Below are positions 42,632 through 52,322 of a DNA stretch of 64,000 nt, piece by piece. The translations under genes were made by a program, and so were the position numbers. The notes beneath the pieces were generated by a model. The model ran no database searches. It saw nothing but the letters and a program-made list of their open reading frames with translations, and had not been told where the DNA came from. Each line of letters opens with the position of its first letter. Within the stretch, counting starts at the first letter, position 1. The DNA is from Chloroflexota bacterium (GTDB lineage Bacteria > Chloroflexota > UBA6077 > JACCZL01), in the NCBI GenBank assembly GCA_020850535.1, contig JADZEM010000118.1, positions 62,001 through 126,000 on the forward strand, written 5' to 3'.

Positions 42632-43570
42632 GTGCGTCGGACGGTCCTGGTCACTGGCTGCTCGCGTGGGATTGGCCTTGCCGTCGCCCAGACCCTGCTC
42701 GAAGAGGGGGCGCGCGTGATTGGCGCGGCCCGCTCCGCGCCGGATCTGACGCATGAGCGCTTCACCTTCGTTCCCACGGACGTTGCCGACCTCGCCAGCG
42801 TCGAGGCCCTGAGCGACACGGTCAGCGCCGCCCTTGGCGACGCGGCCCTCGACGGCATCGTGCACTGCGCTGTCGTCCAGAACCCGATTGGCCCATTGGA
42901 AGACACTGACCCCCTGGCCTGGGCCGAGGCGATTCAGATCGGGCTGGTCGGCGCGTACCACGTCGTTCGCCTGCTCCTGCCGTTCGTGCATCGGTCAGCG
43001 GATGGCCGCATTCTCCTGTTCGCCGGCGGCGGCGCGTTCGGTCCGCGCGTCCGCTTCAGCGCGTACGCTTGCGCCAAGGCCGGCGTGGTACGGCTGGCTG
43101 AAACGCTGGCCGAGGAGCTGGCGGGCTCCACGGTCACCATCAACTGCGTGGCGCCGGGCTTCGTGCCGACGCCGATCCACGACCAGACACTGGAGGCCGG
43201 TCCCGAGCGCGCCGGCCCAGAGTACGAGCGTGTCATCCGCGACGTGGCCCACGACGACGGCTCGCGGCTGGCGCAGGTGGTCGCCTGCGTCCACCACCTG
43301 CTCTCGCCGTCCGCCCGTGGTCTGTCTGGCAAGACGGTTGCCGCCCAGTACGACGATTGGGAGCACCTGACCCCGTTCACGGTGCCCGGCGTCATGGCGA
43401 CTGACCTCTGGTCGGCCCGCCGTGTCAATCAGGTGCCGCTCGACGCCGCCCCGACCATGCCCGTCGACCTCCCGTTGCGGACCTCCTGCTCCCGCCCGTC
43501 ATCCGGCCAGCGCCGCGCGCCACGCGATGGACGCCTGCGCCGGTTCCGGGCATCCACCAACCACGGCTAG
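42632..43570 (+). CDS. Short-chain dehydrogenase/reductase, paralog of the fused SDR domain
   Basis: A 312-residue SDR. The cofactor motif is TGCSRGIG at 9-16, and the catalytic pair is in SAYACAK (Tyr and Lys near 145-149). The NAG-like motif reads HCAVV, which is unusual. Its C-terminal part (GLSGKTVAAQYDDWEHLTPF...TDLWSARRVNQV) matches the end of the GT2-SDR fusion two genes upstream, so the two SDRs are paralogs and may act on related sugar or lipid substrates. GTG 42632 has GGGAGAT 6 bp upstream. A Ser/Pro/Arg-rich tail of about 35 residues follows the domain. Confidence 0.85.
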   Translation: MRRTVLVTGCSRGIGLAVAQTLLEEGARVIGAARSAPDLTHERFTFVPTDVADLASVEALSDTVSAALGDAALDGIVHCAVVQNPIGPLEDTDPLAWAEAIQIGLVGAYHVVRLLLPFVHRSADGRILLFAGGGAFGPRVRFSAYACAKAGVVRLAETLAEELAGSTVTINCVAPGFVPTPIHDQTLEAGPERAGPEYERVIRDVAHDDGSRLAQVVACVHHLLSPSARGLSGKTVAAQYDDWEHLTPFTVPGVMATDLWSARRVNQVPLDAAPTMPVDLPLRTSCSRPSSGQRRAPRDGRLRRFRASTNHG

Positions 43571-43765
43571 CGCGGGGCGATACGCCTGACCGACGATCCT
43601 GAGCGAATTCCGTACGTAGCGATGGAGCGAGGTTTGTGGCCGTCTCCACGCCAGTCAGGTGGCGAGGACGCCGGGGGCTACGGCGGTCGGCAGCCCCGGT
43701 GAGCTTGCACATCGAGGTGCGGCGGACGCGTGCGAGCGTGCATACTTGCGCTGGCCGAGACGCAC

Positions 43766-46252
43766 ATGTTGTACGGAACGTCGCGCGAAGATCGTCCGAG
43801 TTCGCCAGACGAGCGAGCCGCTGCAAGGTCGCTGCGTCGGAGGTCCATGCTCGCAGACCTTGGCGTCTTCGTCGTCACCGGCAGCGTACTCCTGACGCCG
43901 ATCACCGCCCTCTGGCTCCTGGGACTGTCCCAGGTCGGCATGACCGAAGAGAGCACCGGCTACCGCTACTTCCACAGTCTGCGGCTGCTCTTCACCGCTG
44001 ACGAGCGTCCCTGGCTGCCGCAAGGTCAGGTTATGACCGTGCTGCACATGGGCGTGCAGCTGCTGGTTGTGGCGCTCGGGCACCCGGTGACCGAGATCAC
44101 GCCTCGGATGGAGATCTGGGCGTATCTTGCGGCCGGCATCTGCGGCCTCGCGACCGCCCTGGCCGCCGCCTGGGCGCTCCGCCCGATTCGCTCGCTGGCA
44201 GGCCGCCTGCTGATCCTCGTACCGCTGCTCTGCGCGATCTTCGATGGCTCCTTTGCGTTTGGGTACTCGGTGATCCTCCCGGACTACTACCCGTGGATCT
44301 ACGCCCTCGCGCTGGTCGTGCTCGGCCTGACCCTTCGACTCGCCCGCCGCCCCGAGCCAGGCGGGCTGGGCTGGGCCATCCTGGTCGGGGTGCTGGCCGG
44401 GGCAGCACTCGGACTCAAAGTCACGCTGGCGATCTTCATCGGACCGCCGCTGCTCTTGCTGCTCGCGCGGGCACGGGGCTGGCCTGAGCGCATCATGGCG
44501 GTTACCGTGGTCGCATTCCTCGCACCGGTGCTCATGGTGGCATGGATCTGGGCAGGAAATGCCGGTGACGCCGCGTCCATACCGCGCTTCTTCGAGATGC
44601 TGCGCGGCTTTGCCGGCGCCAATGAGAGCGGAGAGCGTACGACGTTTCTGGCCTGGTACCTGGGACGCTTGGGTGGGCCGCAGGCCGTCTGGACGTCACA
44701 GTGGCTCGCGGTTGCGCCGGTCGTGCTGGCGGTCTCCGCGCTGCTCCTGCGGCCTCGGTCAATCGCGCTCGTCTGCTTGCCCGGTTGCGCGGCGTCGTTG
44801 TTGTTTCTCTGGCGACGCGACGGGCCGACGTCCTTTATCGAGGTGTTCAGCTACGCCTGGACGGTACTGGCGCTCTGGGCCGTGTGTGTTGGCGCGCCGG
44901 CCTGCCGCAACCGCTGGCTCGCGCTGCGGCTACCAGACCCTCGAAGGCTGGCAGGCGCGCACGGCCCTGCGCTTGCATCCGCCATCGTCGGCGGGGGAGC
45001 GCTGGCGATGGTCGTCCTCTGGGTGTTCACCGGGATGCAGGTCACGCTCGAATCCTTCCGGCGCTCGACGGCGGTGCAGCAGGCACTGGACGATTTCGAG
45101 CGGGCGCATCCTGGCCGCACGGCGATTCTCACCGTCTCGAATTCGCAGCGTCCGCTGACCCGAGACAGCGCCATCTTCAAGGGCGGCACCGATATCGGGG
45201 TGTCGAGCGTGTGGGGCGCCAGTCTGTTCGTGGCGTCGCTCGTGCCGGACCGCGCGTACTTTCTGGGTGGGACGCCGATTCAGCTACCCGTCGATCTCGA
45301 TCCATTCGAGAAGGTGCTGTACACACTGCTTGCGCCGCCCGATCAGCCAACGGGCGGCGAACCGTTGCTGACGCAGACGTTCGGCGTGTCGCTGGCCGGT
45401 TTCGACTGTCCGCTGCGGCTTCCAGTTGCAGATGTCGTCCAGGTCGCCTGCTATCGCGTGTCTGACGAGCCGCTCGACGTGCCGCCTGCCCAGATCGCGT
45501 TCGCCACCTCGGCGGCCGGTCTGCGTGCGAGGCAGCCGGCCAACTGGCGCAACGAGCCACGCCGACCGCTGCAGGCCGGCGAGGTCGCCTTCGCCGCCGA
45601 CAGCCATGAGCTCTGGCGTATGGACCCAGACGGGCGGCTCGTGCGCTTGCGCGCAGAGGATGGGCGCTCGGTTCGGGTGTCGGCGGCCGGGCGCAGCGAG
45701 GCTGGCGTGATCCTGACCCGCCGGGATGGTCGCTGGGTGCTGGACCAGCAACCACGAGCGATGAACCGCAACCCGTCGCTGCGTCTCCAGGACGACAGCT
45801 CGATTCGCGGCTGGGATGTCCTCGCACGGCCGGAGACGGTCGTCGAGCGCGGCGCCGGACCGGACGACGGCCGTGGCGTGACAAGCTGGCTGCAACTGTC
45901 GGGTCGTGCGGCTGACCGGCGACTGGGCGTGCGGGCCGGCTTCGATCGCGACGACCTTGACGACGGCGGCACGGCAACGGTCGTGGCGATGGTTCGGGCG
46001 ACGGGGCTGGGCAGAATCGAACTGCGCGTCGGCGGGGCCGCATCCGGGAATTCGGTCGCCGTTACCACGTCGTCTGGCGACGACGTTGCCGCGATCCCGG
46101 CCACCGGGCAGTGGGCGCGGCTGGTTGTCCACCTCGAAGGCGACCAGTACGACGGTGAGCGCGTGGCAACGCTGGTCGAGCTGGTCGGCGGCCGCCCGGG
46201 CGACCGGCTCGACATCGGATCCGTTGAGGTGTACGCGGGCCGCTATCCGTAA
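43766..46252 (+). CDS. Large polytopic membrane protein with exported C-terminal domain
   Basis: About 828 residues. Some ten hydrophobic segments fill the first 430 residues (first helix LGVFVVTGSVLLTPITALWLLG), followed by a roughly 390-residue soluble part. That part may include a beta-sandwich near the end (TATVVAMVRATGLGRIELRVGG). The architecture resembles GT-C enzymes or polysaccharide-associated proteins, but no catalytic motif is certain. Start options are ATG 43766 (chosen), ATG 43847, which has GGAGG only 3 nt before it, and GTG 43730. It lies between the SDR and the convergent methyltransferase, in line with an envelope-glycan role. Confidence 0.65.
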   Translation: MLYGTSREDRPSSPDERAAARSLRRRSMLADLGVFVVTGSVLLTPITALWLLGLSQVGMTEESTGYRYFHSLRLLFTADERPWLPQGQVMTVLHMGVQLLVVALGHPVTEITPRMEIWAYLAAGICGLATALAAAWALRPIRSLAGRLLILVPLLCAIFDGSFAFGYSVILPDYYPWIYALALVVLGLTLRLARRPEPGGLGWAILVGVLAGAALGLKVTLAIFIGPPLLLLLARARGWPERIMAVTVVAFLAPVLMVAWIWAGNAGDAASIPRFFEMLRGFAGANESGERTTFLAWYLGRLGGPQAVWTSQWLAVAPVVLAVSALLLRPRSIALVCLPGCAASLLFLWRRDGPTSFIEVFSYAWTVLALWAVCVGAPACRNRWLALRLPDPRRLAGAHGPALASAIVGGGALAMVVLWVFTGMQVTLESFRRSTAVQQALDDFERAHPGRTAILTVSNSQRPLTRDSAIFKGGTDIGVSSVWGASLFVASLVPDRAYFLGGTPIQLPVDLDPFEKVLYTLLAPPDQPTGGEPLLTQTFGVSLAGFDCPLRLPVADVVQVACYRVSDEPLDVPPAQIAFATSAAGLRARQPANWRNEPRRPLQAGEVAFAADSHELWRMDPDGRLVRLRAEDGRSVRVSAAGRSEAGVILTRRDGRWVLDQQPRAMNRNPSLRLQDDSSIRGWDVLARPETVVERGAGPDDGRGVTSWLQLSGRAADRRLGVRAGFDRDDLDDGGTATVVAMVRATGLGRIELRVGGAASGNSVAVTTSSGDDVAAIPATGQWARLVVHLEGDQYDGERVATLVELVGGRPGDRLDIGSVEVYAGRYP

Positions 46253-46309
46253 CGTTGAACTGGTTGGCAGCGCCGAGACGGCGCGGCCGGCGGCCGCGGC
46301 CGTCGTCAG

Positions 46310-46990
46310 TCAGGCGTCGCGCGCGGTCGAGACGCAGACGAGGTTCGTCCGCAGCAGGGGCAGTCCGGCCTGCACCATCGTGGTGTCACGACTGTTCGGG
46401 AACAGGCTGAGGAAGGTCTTCTCGTCAAGCGGGTTCAACTGTTCGACGCTCGCAAGCTCGTTCTGCCCGATGGCCTTGAGGACCGCGTAGAACTGCTCGC
46501 CGGGCAGCCAGTGTGCCAGCGGCACGAACGTGTGCACCTCGACGGGGAAATCCTTGTTCGGGGTGGTGAACATCACTTTCCTGGCGACGCGGCAGACTTC
46601 GCGCACGAGCGCCACCTGCTGCTCGTAGACGCCGGCGTGCTCGACCACGGCGTTGCAGATGCCGATATCAAAGTGGTTGTCCGGCACCGGGATCGAGCGC
46701 AGGTCCGCTTCGAGGAAGGTCAGGCCGGGGAACTGCTCTGGAAACCAGCTGGCATCTTCGGCGGCCTGCCCGATGGCCGTCAGCCTGTCTTTCCAGGGGT
46801 AGAGGCTCTCGAAGAAGTAGTGAGCCGGGTGGTCGCGGTGGCCGGAGACGCCGAAATCGGCGACGCGCAGGTTCGGAGTCGGCTGCATGATCCGCCAGAA
46901 CTGCCGAAACACCCTGCGCCGCACGCTCATCGCGAGGTCGTTCTTCCAGGTGTCGAGCGCACCGAGTCTGGCGCTGTACTTGATCGGCAT
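46310..46990 (-). CDS. SAM-dependent methyltransferase (class I)
   Basis: A 226-residue methyltransferase. Motif I is degenerate (LRVADFGVSGHRDHPAHYF), but the downstream pattern is typical: acidic strand end (LTFLEADLRSIPVPDNHFDIGICNAVVEHAG), then VALVREVCRVARKVMFTTPNKDFPVEVHT. It is of the type found in glycan clusters, acting on sugars or lipid carriers. ATG 46990 was chosen for the GAGGAG 10 bp upstream. The gene converges with the large membrane protein and follows the GT2 gene by 199 bp on the same strand. Confidence 0.82.
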   Translation of the reverse strand: MPIKYSARLGALDTWKNDLAMSVRRRVFRQFWRIMQPTPNLRVADFGVSGHRDHPAHYFFESLYPWKDRLTAIGQAAEDASWFPEQFPGLTFLEADLRSIPVPDNHFDIGICNAVVEHAGVYEQQVALVREVCRVARKVMFTTPNKDFPVEVHTFVPLAHWLPGEQFYAVLKAIGQNELASVEQLNPLDEKTFLSLFPNSRDTTMVQAGLPLLRTNLVCVSTARDA

Positions 46991-47189
46991 TGCGTGAGCG
47001 ACTCCTCTAGGCTGGCGCTGGCTTGCTTCTGGATGAGCGACCGGCGGTACGGCTCGCCAGCGCCGACGTGTCGTCTCGTCCGTAGTCCAGACGGGCATGA
47101 TGTGTGTCTGACCGCGCGCGCCCGACGACCCGCCCGACACGAGGCGTGCGCCGCCGGGTTCGGCCGCGGGCGAGCGCCCTGCCGGTGCT

Positions 47190-47960
47190 CTAAGTGCGCA
47201 CCGTTCTCGCCGTCGGCGCCGCTGGCGTCTCATCTTCAAGCTGTGGCCGAGCCATCGTGTCGCCACGCACCCGCAGGTTCCACCAGAGCCGCAAGATCGT
47301 CATCTGCGCGTTCACGATATTGGACCCACCTACCGCCTTGGACTGACCGTAGGTCCGCTCGCGGTGGATCAGCGGCACCTCGACGATCGAGTATCCCAGC
47401 ATCAGGGCATTGACCAGCATCTCGGTCGCGAAGAAGAAGCCCTTCGTCTGATTCGGCAGCACTCGCGCCAGCTTCGTCGGGTAGACCGCCGGCCCCTGGT
47501 AGTACTTGAGCCGCCGTCCGAACGCCACGTTGAGCTGTGTCGTGCAGATCCAGGTCAGGATGCGGCGGTGCCAGGCGCGGTTCCAGGGCGTGCCGTGGTA
47601 GGGGACGACGATATCGGCCTTCCCAACGGCGTCGAAGATCTCGACAACCGACTCAACAGCGACTTCGTGATCGCCCGGCACGAACGTGACGTACGACATG
47701 CTGGCGCTCCGCAGGCCGGCGCGATACGACTCCGAGAAGCCCTTGTTGGTCTCGTGGTGGATGACGCGGACGTTCGGCAGACTCGCAGCCAGCCGGTCGG
47801 CGACTTCTTTCGTGCCGTCGTTGCTGCCATCGTTGACGATGATGACTTCGTATTCGTCAAACGACCGCAACGCGTGCACGACATCGCGCACAGCACCTTC
47901 GAGGTTTCCCATCTCGTTGTACGCTGGCACGACTACCGAAATCGAGCGCGCTCGACCCAT
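47190..47960 (-). CDS. GT2 glycosyltransferase, dolichol-phosphate-mannose-synthase-like
   Basis: A 256-residue cytoplasmic GT-A enzyme without C-terminal helices. It has VVVPAYNE, VIIVNDGSNDGT and, in place of DxD, FVPGDHE. HRERTYGQSKAVG near the C-terminus is the HRxR...K-type region. It is homologous to the GT domain of the fusion at 39665 over its length. Such enzymes load a sugar onto undecaprenyl phosphate. GGAGG lies 4 bp before ATG 47960, and a good promoter is just upstream. Confidence 0.9.
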   Translation of the reverse strand: MGRARSISVVVPAYNEMGNLEGAVRDVVHALRSFDEYEVIIVNDGSNDGTKEVADRLAASLPNVRVIHHETNKGFSESYRAGLRSASMSYVTFVPGDHEVAVESVVEIFDAVGKADIVVPYHGTPWNRAWHRRILTWICTTQLNVAFGRRLKYYQGPAVYPTKLARVLPNQTKGFFFATEMLVNALMLGYSIVEVPLIHRERTYGQSKAVGGSNIVNAQMTILRLWWNLRVRGDTMARPQLEDETPAAPTARTVRT

Positions 47961-47986
47961 CTCGCCTCCGCCCCGGTCGGTCGAGT

Positions 47987-48016
47987 ACGATACGGTCTGT
48001 ATTCTCCTCCTGTCAA
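47987..48016 (-). promoter_or_regulatory. Promoter of the GT2 gene
   Basis: On the minus strand a consensus TTGACA (48011-48016) is 18 bp from TATCGT (47987-47992). Transcription would start near 47979, leaving a leader of about 20 nt before the ATG. Confidence 0.65.
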
Positions 48017-48219
48017 CTGCGCGGCTGGTCGCGCCGTCGCCGTGGGCCGGGACGCGCTGCTCGTGCGCGCCGTCCTGAGCAGGTGCCGGCACACGGTGAG
48101 TGTGTCTCGTCTGCGTCACGCATGCACCTTCACGCGGCCCGTTGTTCCGCTGTTGCTCGTTGTCACCAACGAGGGCGGCCCTCGGGCTCTGCCCTACGCC
48201 TCTTTGGAGACCTTCGCCC

Positions 48220-49353
48220 ATGGCCGTGGCGACTGGCACCCGAATCCCACTCGTCGATCTTGGCGCCCAGTTCGCAGCGATTCGCCATGAGGTCCTGCCG
48301 GCCGTCGAGGCCGTGATGAGCCGGAGCGCGTTCATCCACGGGCCATACGTCGACGCATTCGAGCGGGAGTTCGCCAGCTTCACCGGCCGCGCGCACGCCA
48401 TCGGGGCCGCCAACGGCACCGAGGCGATCTTCGTGGCCCTCAAGGCGCTGGGAGTCAGGCCCGGCGATGAGGTGATCACCGTTGCGAACACGTTCACGTC
48501 GACGGCGGAAGCCATCGAGTGGACCGGCGCCCGCCCGCGGCTCGTCGAGATCGATCCGCGCGATCACCTGATCGATCCCTCGGCAGTCGAGGCGGCCATC
48601 GGTCCGCGCACGGTCGGGATCGTGCCGGTTCACCTGTTCGGCCAGCCTGCGCGCATGCGGCAGATCCAGCGAATCGCCCAGCGGCACGGGCTGTTCGTGG
48701 TCGAAGATGCTGCCCAGGCCCACGGTGCGTCGGAGGACGGCCGCCCCGTCGGCGAGGGCAGCGCGGCGGCCACCTACAGCTTCTATCCTGGTAAGAACCT
48801 CGGGGCCTATGGCGACGCCGGAGCTGTGACCACCGATGATGCCGTCCTGGCCCAGAGGATTCGGCTGGTGTCGGACCACGGGCGCGTCGGCAAGTACGAG
48901 CATGCCGTGGTCGGGTACGGCAGCCGGCTGGACGGCCTGCAGGCGGCGATCCTGTCGGTGAAGCTGCGCCATCTGCCGGCCTGGACCGAAGCCCGCCGCC
49001 GGCTCGCCGCCCGCTACGACCGGCTGCTGGCCGCGCTTCCTGGCGTGCAGCCCGTTCTTCCACGAGCCGACGTGTACGCGGTGTACCACCTGTACGTGGT
49101 GGAAGTGGACGCGGCGCCGCGGGACGACCTCCGAGCCTGGCTTGACGGGCGCGGCATCGACACCGGCATTCACTACCCGATCCCGCTGCACTTGCAGCCG
49201 GCCTACGCCCACCTGGACTTGCAGCGCGGCGCGTTCCCGATCGCCGAAGCCAAGGCCGAGCGGATCGTGTCGCTGCCACTCTATCCCGAGTTGTCCGAGC
49301 AGCAGCAGAACTGGATCGTCGAGTCGGTCGGCGAGTTCTTCCGCCGCCGGTAG
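48220..49353 (+). CDS. DegT/DnrJ/EryC1/StrS-family PLP aminotransferase
   Basis: A 377-residue sugar aminotransferase. Motifs are IPLVDLGAQ at the start, GTEAIFVALKALGVRPGDEVITVANTF, VEDAAQAHGA, the PLP lysine in SFYPGKNLGAYGD (K near 192), GYGSRLDGLQAA and the C-terminal GIHYPIPLHLQPAY. These enzymes transfer an amino group to C3 or C4 of dTDP- or UDP-keto sugars for surface glycans. ATG 48220 has GGAGA about 10 bp upstream; the longer frame from 48100 was rejected. It is transcribed divergently from the GT2. Confidence 0.93.
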   Translation: MAVATGTRIPLVDLGAQFAAIRHEVLPAVEAVMSRSAFIHGPYVDAFEREFASFTGRAHAIGAANGTEAIFVALKALGVRPGDEVITVANTFTSTAEAIEWTGARPRLVEIDPRDHLIDPSAVEAAIGPRTVGIVPVHLFGQPARMRQIQRIAQRHGLFVVEDAAQAHGASEDGRPVGEGSAAATYSFYPGKNLGAYGDAGAVTTDDAVLAQRIRLVSDHGRVGKYEHAVVGYGSRLDGLQAAILSVKLRHLPAWTEARRRLAARYDRLLAALPGVQPVLPRADVYAVYHLYVVEVDAAPRDDLRAWLDGRGIDTGIHYPIPLHLQPAYAHLDLQRGAFPIAEAKAERIVSLPLYPELSEQQQNWIVESVGEFFRRR

Positions 49354-49481
49354 TGTTCCCTTCATCTGCTTCCTCGCCTGGCGCCCGCGCCGCCGGACCG
49401 TCGGGTCGGGTGGCGCTCTCAATGTCATGTCGGTGTCACGTATCTGGCCGGAAATCAGGGCGCATGGCAGGAGCTACTCCG

Positions 49482-49487
49482 TATACT
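49482..49487 (+). promoter_or_regulatory. -10 box 8 bp before a GTG start (leaderless promoter)
   Basis: TATACT within CCGTATACTCGC is followed by eight bases and then the GTG of the large membrane protein. The same 12-bp block and the same spacing occur before the paralog at 52323. No ribosome-binding site can fit. Confidence 0.6.
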
Positions 49488-49495
49488 CGCGCCTC

Positions 49496-52264
49496 GTGTC
49501 GATACGTCTCGCACCGGCGCCAGAACCCGCCTCGCCGACGCCATCCGCTGCAATTCGCCAGTGGCGCGGCGCGCGCGCCGGGTTCGCAACTGTCCTGGTT
49601 GCGTTCCTGGTGCTGTACGGGTGGATGCTCGTCGCGTCGGACTTCCTCCCGTACGTCTTCGACAACAACGAGTCGTTCTCCAGCCTCTGGCACGCCTACA
49701 ACCTCTATCACTTTGATGTCCGCCAGAGCGCCGGTCTGACGGACGAGGCGTCCAGCCCGCATCCAGACGCCCACCCGTTTGTTCACACGCACCAGGGCAA
49801 CATGCCGCGCCTGTTCGCCTTCGTGCTCTACGTCCTGGGCGCGCGCAGCATCGAGACCCAGATCGCGTTCACCACCCTGCTGATCGGGCCACTGGTGATC
49901 GCGCTGGCCTTTCGCCTCTTCTGGCGGCTGGTGGGACCGCTCTTCGCGACGATTGCCTGCCTCGTCCTGCTGACCGACTACTTCTTTGTCGGTCAGTGGC
50001 TTGTCGTCACCTATCGTATCTGGCATTTCGTCTTCGTCTTTGGCGCGCTGCTGTGCGCCTACGAGCTGGGCGGACCCCGGCCCCTCCGATGGGCGTTGGG
50101 ACTGCTCACGCTCTGCGCCCTGACCTTCTACTACGAGCTGGTATTCGCGGGCTTCGTGACCGTCTTCACGGGGCTGTTTGCCCTCTGGCAGCACTGGCGT
50201 CGGCCGGTCCGGCTCATGCTGACCTGGACGCTCCAGGTACTGGGCGCGGTGCTCGGCGTGGGAACGCTCGCCGTTCAACTGTCGCTGCACTTCGGGCCCG
50301 ACGTGGCGCTGGAGGATTTCCGCCTGACGTTTGGCGCGCGGAACGCCGCCGCGATGGACCCCGTCGTGCGCGACACGATGACGGCGTTCTTCCGCGATCA
50401 CCACATCGTCTTCTGGCAGAACATCGTCGATGTGCGCTGGATGCGGACCGTCGAGCAGTTCTTCTCGCTGCTGAGCACCTGGCATCTGCAGTGGTACAGC
50501 CCCCTCATCACACTCCTGGCCGTGCTGCTGATGGCCGGATGGACACTGGGCGTCTGCGGTGACCTGTTCCTATCGTGGCTTGGACACCGCCCGCCAAACC
50601 TTGATGCCGATGCTTCACGCATCGACGGAGACCGCTGGGCCGGCGCGCGCTCACTTGAATGGATCGTGCTCACGGCGATGGTGATGGGCGTCGGAGCCGT
50701 GGCCCTGGGCGTGGCTGTGTTCTGGGACGGCGCGTTCCTCGGACTCCGCGGCACCGGCTGGTCGCTGGTCGAGCGGACGCGCGGCCTCGGCTGGCTGCTC
50801 TTGCTGCCGATACTTGCGGGCGCGGCGTTGGCCGGCTGGACCGGTGCACGGCATCGTCGTGGAGTGATGGCAGCCATCGGATCAGTGCGCCCGACGCGGT
50901 TGGTAGCGGGGGCGATCTTGCTGTACGGGGCGCTGCCGATCATCCGCGGCCAGCCGAGCTGGTACGACGCCGAGTATGAGCCGCTCTGGCACGGTTTCTT
51001 CCAGGACAGGATGCCTGCCGTGGTGAATATCGCCGGCGCGGCGCTCGTCATCGGACTGGCCGTCGCCCTGGCGCTCGGCGGACCGAAGCGTGTGCTCGGC
51101 CTTGCCGAGGGGACACGGCTTCGGGGCATCGTCGGGTATCTGGTGTGTGGGTCGCTGGCCTATGCCGCCGTCTACGTGATCTCTCCTGGGTACGTGTTGA
51201 GCGGCTATCTGACCCGCCTTGCTCCGCTGCCCGTCTTCGTGCTGAACGTCCTGGTGGCAGTGGCCGTCTATCTGGTGGCAGGCGCGACGATCCAGGCTGT
51301 GCGGGCCTTGCAGACTGCCAGGCGCTCGGCGGCGCTTGTTCCGAACGGCGAGCTGCAGATGCGTCTGATTCGCGCAGGCATGGCGGCGGCCGGGGCGACC
51401 TTCCTGGTCGGCTCGTGGATCCACGTCCAGGTGGAACAGATCGCGCTCGTCCCCCCGACGGGCTACCTCTTCCTCAAGAAGCTCGGTGAACCGCCGCTGA
51501 AGGGTCTCTCGCTGGTATCCAATTCATACATCGCGCCGGCGACGTGGTATACGGGCCAGTGGGGCTACATCGACGAGGAGCTGGCCGCGAGCAGCTTCGA
51601 GCTGACCGATCGTGGCTACACGTTCACCCGTGGAACGGGGACGTACCTCTGGCTGCGCGACGCGGCGACGAACCCCGCCTACGCCTCCCCGGACCTGTTC
51701 GTCTGTATGCGTTTGCCGAGCCTTGCGGCCGTGCTGCAGCGCGAACAAGGCACGGTCGCGAAGAATTACACCTGCGGTGCGTCCGGGATCGTGGAGATCG
51801 CCGCCGGTGAGCGGTCGTCGCCGTTCCAGTTCGAGCTGATCGACCGCGATCCCTCGCCGCGCGACGCCTGGGCCATTGTGCGAACGCGCTGGGACGTGCC
51901 GCCGTACCTCTCTCCGCTCGGTGACGGCGCCAACCGCCGCTTCGTGGATGTTGAGCGCGTGGAGATCGGCGACCAGATGACGTTGCGCCTCCGGTACCAG
52001 TATATGCACCAGGAGGCTGTGCCTGAGTCCGGCACGCGGATCGTGCTGGAAGGTCTTCGGCGCGATGGTGCCGTCTGCACGCTGCTCGAATCTGGCCCGA
52101 CAGAGACGCTGTTCCCGACGTCGAGTATGCGCGGGCGCATGCGGGTGGTCGTCACGCCGAGCACGGCGGCGGTGGCTGGCCCGAGCTACGACAGCGCTCG
52201 ATTCGTCCTCGGACGCGATTCGAACGCCGATCCCTGTCGGGGCAAGACCGTGCGGCCCGAGTAG
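49496..52264 (+). CDS. Large GT-C-like polytopic membrane protein, paralog A
   Basis: A 922-residue protein. After a 29-residue cytoplasmic tail comes helix 1 (FATVLVAFLVLYGWMLVA), then a loop with FDNNES (D56, E59), a position where GT-C glycosyltransferases carry catalytic acidic residues. At least eleven further helices run to about residue 640. The C-terminal 280 residues form an exported domain with SLVSNSYIAPATWYTGQWGY and several cysteines. The next gene is a full-length paralog. Polyprenyl-phosphate-sugar transfer is plausible but unproven. GTG 49496 was chosen because a -10 box ends 8 bp upstream, giving a leaderless mRNA. Confidence 0.7.
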   Translation: MSIRLAPAPEPASPTPSAAIRQWRGARAGFATVLVAFLVLYGWMLVASDFLPYVFDNNESFSSLWHAYNLYHFDVRQSAGLTDEASSPHPDAHPFVHTHQGNMPRLFAFVLYVLGARSIETQIAFTTLLIGPLVIALAFRLFWRLVGPLFATIACLVLLTDYFFVGQWLVVTYRIWHFVFVFGALLCAYELGGPRPLRWALGLLTLCALTFYYELVFAGFVTVFTGLFALWQHWRRPVRLMLTWTLQVLGAVLGVGTLAVQLSLHFGPDVALEDFRLTFGARNAAAMDPVVRDTMTAFFRDHHIVFWQNIVDVRWMRTVEQFFSLLSTWHLQWYSPLITLLAVLLMAGWTLGVCGDLFLSWLGHRPPNLDADASRIDGDRWAGARSLEWIVLTAMVMGVGAVALGVAVFWDGAFLGLRGTGWSLVERTRGLGWLLLLPILAGAALAGWTGARHRRGVMAAIGSVRPTRLVAGAILLYGALPIIRGQPSWYDAEYEPLWHGFFQDRMPAVVNIAGAALVIGLAVALALGGPKRVLGLAEGTRLRGIVGYLVCGSLAYAAVYVISPGYVLSGYLTRLAPLPVFVLNVLVAVAVYLVAGATIQAVRALQTARRSAALVPNGELQMRLIRAGMAAAGATFLVGSWIHVQVEQIALVPPTGYLFLKKLGEPPLKGLSLVSNSYIAPATWYTGQWGYIDEELAASSFELTDRGYTFTRGTGTYLWLRDAATNPAYASPDLFVCMRLPSLAAVLQREQGTVAKNYTCGASGIVEIAAGERSSPFQFELIDRDPSPRDAWAIVRTRWDVPPYLSPLGDGANRRFVDVERVEIGDQMTLRLRYQYMHQEAVPESGTRIVLEGLRRDGAVCTLLESGPTETLFPTSSMRGRMRVVVTPSTAAVAGPSYDSARFVLGRDSNADPCRGKTVRPE

Positions 52265-52308
52265 CCTGCCGGGGGCGGCAACGCGCAGTGGGTGTTTGGC
52301 CTTTCCCG

Positions 52309-52314
52309 TATACT
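52309..52314 (+). promoter_or_regulatory. -10 box 8 bp before a GTG start (leaderless promoter)
   Basis: TATACT in CCGTATACTCGC, eight bases, then GTG 52323: the same layout as at 49482-49498. No -35 box is recognised. Confidence 0.6.
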
Positions 52315-52322
52315 CGCCGGCC